This document shows positions 62,570 to 64,000 of a stretch of DNA of 64,000 nt, one piece after another (position 1 is the first letter of the stretch; each line of letters starts with the position of its first letter). Source of the DNA: Mycobacterium sp. IS-1742 (lineage in GTDB: Bacteria > Actinomycetota > Actinomycetes > Mycobacteriales > Mycobacteriaceae); the NCBI RefSeq assembly GCF_001500125.1, contig NZ_LQIV01000014.1, positions 38,278 to 102,277 on the forward strand, written 5' to 3'. A program made the translations under genes and the position numbers. The notes beneath the pieces are model-generated. The model was not told the origin of the DNA. It was given only the letters and a program-made list of their open reading frames with translations, and searched no databases.

Positions 62570-63215
62570 CAACGGCGAAGCCTCGGACGCCCGGCCCACC
62601 CGCCGCACGCAGGCGCAGCGGACCGCGCAGACCCGGTCGCGGCTCATCGCGGCGGGCCGGCGGCTGTTCTCGCAGCAGCCGTTCGCCGACGTCTCCACCC
62701 AGGCGATCGTCGAGGCGGCCGGTGTGACGCGAGGCGCGCTGTACCACCAGTTCGCCGACAAGTCCGCGTTGTTCGAGGCGGTCTACGAAGAGGTCGAGCA
62801 GGAGCTGATGGCGGAGATCGCCGGCCACATCGCGACGCACGAACCCTCGGACCAGTTGGCGGCGATGCGGGCGGGCGCCCGGCTCTTTCTCGAGCGGTGC
62901 GCCGCGCCCGACATCCATCAGATCGCCCTGGTCAATGCGCCGGCGGTGCTCGGGTGGCAACGGTGGCGGGAGATCGGCGCCCGGTACGGCCTCGGAGTGA
63001 TCGAGGCGCTGCTGTCGGAGGCCGTCGCCGACGGCGCGATACCCGCGCAGCCGGTGCGGCCCACCGCCCACATGGTGCTCGGCGCTCTCGACGAGGCCGC
63101 GTTGTACATCTCCCGGGCCGCGGACGCCGACCAGGCGCGGGAGGAGATGTACGCGGTCTGCGACCGGCTGATCGACGGGATCGCCGGCCGGTTCGCCACG
63201 CCGGAGAGATCGTGA
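62562..63215 (+). CDS. TetR-family transcriptional regulator
   Basis: This 217-residue regulator has RTAQTRSRLIAAGRRLFSQQ with helix-turn-helix VSTQAIVEAAGVTRGALYHQF, and a C-terminal domain with ALDEAALYISRAADADQARE. It is a TetR/AcrR repressor divergent from the Asp-elbow hydrolase, which it probably controls. The direct repeat spans its start codon. A gap of 131 bp separates it from the last gene. Confidence 0.93.
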   Translation: MKVNGEASDARPTRRTQAQRTAQTRSRLIAAGRRLFSQQPFADVSTQAIVEAAGVTRGALYHQFADKSALFEAVYEEVEQELMAEIAGHIATHEPSDQLAAMRAGARLFLERCAAPDIHQIALVNAPAVLGWQRWREIGARYGLGVIEALLSEAVADGAIPAQPVRPTAHMVLGALDEAALYISRAADADQAREEMYAVCDRLIDGIAGRFATPERS

Positions 63216-63346
63216 ACCAGTCGGTTCGGTCACCGGAACGCCACTCGTTCGCATCGGTTCGGTAACCGCCCAGAATCTACGTTCCCGAAGATTCGTGCGT
63301 TCACTAGGTTCTTCCTCAAGATCACTTCTCAGAGGTCGGGGATCCC

Positions 63347-64000
63347 TTGTCGCGGAACGCGAATCGCTTTGCTACCGGAGTGCTGGCCGTCGCCGGGCTG
63401 ATGTCGGCCGGCCACGTCGCCGCGGCCCCGGTGACGGCTCAGCCCAGCCCGGGGGTGCCGTGTCTGGAGATGGTGCAGCAGTTGGCCGCCTCGCCGCCGG
63501 ACCTCGAGGAGTCATTCGCCGGCGCAGCGACGGCCGTGGCAGAACAGACCGCACCGCCCGCGCAGGCCGCGCCGGTGGCCGAGGCGGCCCCGGTGGTGGA
63601 GATGGCGGCTCCTCCGGTGGAGACGGCCACCGCCCCTCCGGTGTCGGACGCGCTCGCGGCCGTCGTCGTCGAATCCGCGGGCGCCGCCGCCCCGGTACCC
63701 GTACCCCCGGCGCCCGCAGTGCCCATGGCGGCCGCGCCGCCGGCGGCGCTGCCCCCGGTTCCACCGGTACCCGCTGTCGCGGTTCCCGCTCCGGCTGCGC
63801 CGCCGGCTGTGCCGCCCGCTCCCGTTGCGGCGCCGTCTCCGCCGGTTGCTGCGCCCCCTGTCGCGCCGCCGGTTGCGCCGCCGGTCGCCCCGCCGCCGGT
63901 GGAGGCCGCGCCGGTGGTCCAGCAGGCAGCAGCCGCGCCGCCGCCGGTGGAGGCCGCACCCTCGCCGCCCCCGCCCGCACGGCCGGTCGCGCCGCCCCCC
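63347..64000 (+). CDS. Secreted Ala/Pro-rich protein (truncated by window end)
   Basis: The frame from TTG at 63347 stays open to the last base (218 codons). It has a signal peptide (FATGVLAVAGLMSAGHVAA), a short segment with a single Cys (GVPCLEMVQQLAASPPDLEE), then a very long Ala/Pro/Val-rich low-complexity part with repeated APPV and PVAPP elements. GAGGTCGGGG precedes the start. Similar Ala-Pro linkers occur in exported mycobacterial proteins, including resuscitation-promoting factors, but no catalytic domain is in view. The real length and function are unknown. Confidence 0.65.
   Translation, partial: MSRNANRFATGVLAVAGLMSAGHVAAAPVTAQPSPGVPCLEMVQQLAASPPDLEESFAGAATAVAEQTAPPAQAAPVAEAAPVVEMAAPPVETATAPPVSDALAAVVVESAGAAAPVPVPPAPAVPMAAAPPAALPPVPPVPAVAVPAPAAPPAVPPAPVAAPSPPVAAPPVAPPVAPPVAPPPVEAAPVVQQAAAAPPPVEAAPSPPPPARPVAPPP

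Overview
The window is a 64 kb piece of a very GC-rich actinobacterial chromosome, almost certainly from a fast-growing mycobacterium (Mycolicibacterium type). The evidence is an MmpS/MmpL pair, a mycobacterial heme-binding (MHB) secreted protein, a PAS-ANTAR protein, paired acyl-CoA dehydrogenases, a flavin-dependent dehydrogenase of the steroid-dehydrogenase type, many TetR regulators, and frequent GTG/TTG starts with ATGA or GTGA overlaps. No sequence search could be run, so all family names come from motifs and architecture read by eye.

Bases 1 to about 12,350 are an accessory island with visibly lower GC than the rest. It carries a membrane-anchored TIR protein; two tandem paralogues that share an almost identical 5' cassette of SSF(G/N)R and RRDQQ pentapeptide repeats plus a DUF2510 domain but have unrelated nuclease-like bodies (polymorphic-toxin-like); a SLATT membrane protein in an operon with a two-TM/RCK/RyR-like protein; a divergent second two-TM/RCK/RyR-like protein; and a convergent SLOG/deoxyribosyltransferase-like/TRAFs-binding fusion. 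TIR, SLATT, RyR, SLOG and TRAFs-binding domains are known parts of nucleotide-centred conflict (immunity) systems. This assemblage is the best candidate for an undescribed system here.

From 12,355 to 16,564 lies a complete selenocysteine machinery locus: selB, selA and tRNA-Sec on the minus strand and selD on the plus strand. No selenoprotein client is visible in the window.

From 16,586 to 33,734 are mostly single metabolic and regulatory genes: VOC, SDR, an acyl-CoA dehydrogenase-like flavoprotein, a GGDEF cyclase, an M42 peptidase, a lipoprotein with a divergent TetR gene, a permease plus P1-peptidase operon with a divergent TetR gene and a palindromic operator candidate, a CitE-like lyase, a secreted collagen-like repeat protein, SelO and several flavoproteins. 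From 33,867 to 47,300 come a MetF-like protein, the HrpA helicase, a uracil-catabolism operon (urc1-urc4-upp) followed by a thioredoxin-reductase-like gene, two translationally coupled acyl-CoA dehydrogenases, and a DUF1295 membrane enzyme coupled to an FAD oxidoreductase.

From 47,264 to 64,000 are STAS and PAS-ANTAR regulators, a beta-lactamase-fold hydrolase, a second APC permease, a ferritin-like protein, an MHB heme-binding protein, a ZIP transporter, an mmpS-mmpL operon preceded by a 51-residue small ORF with a strong ribosome binding site, a GDSL hydrolase, an SDR/SRPBCC pair, two TetR genes around an alpha/beta hydrolase with an Asp nucleophile elbow, and a secreted Ala/Pro-rich protein cut by the window end.
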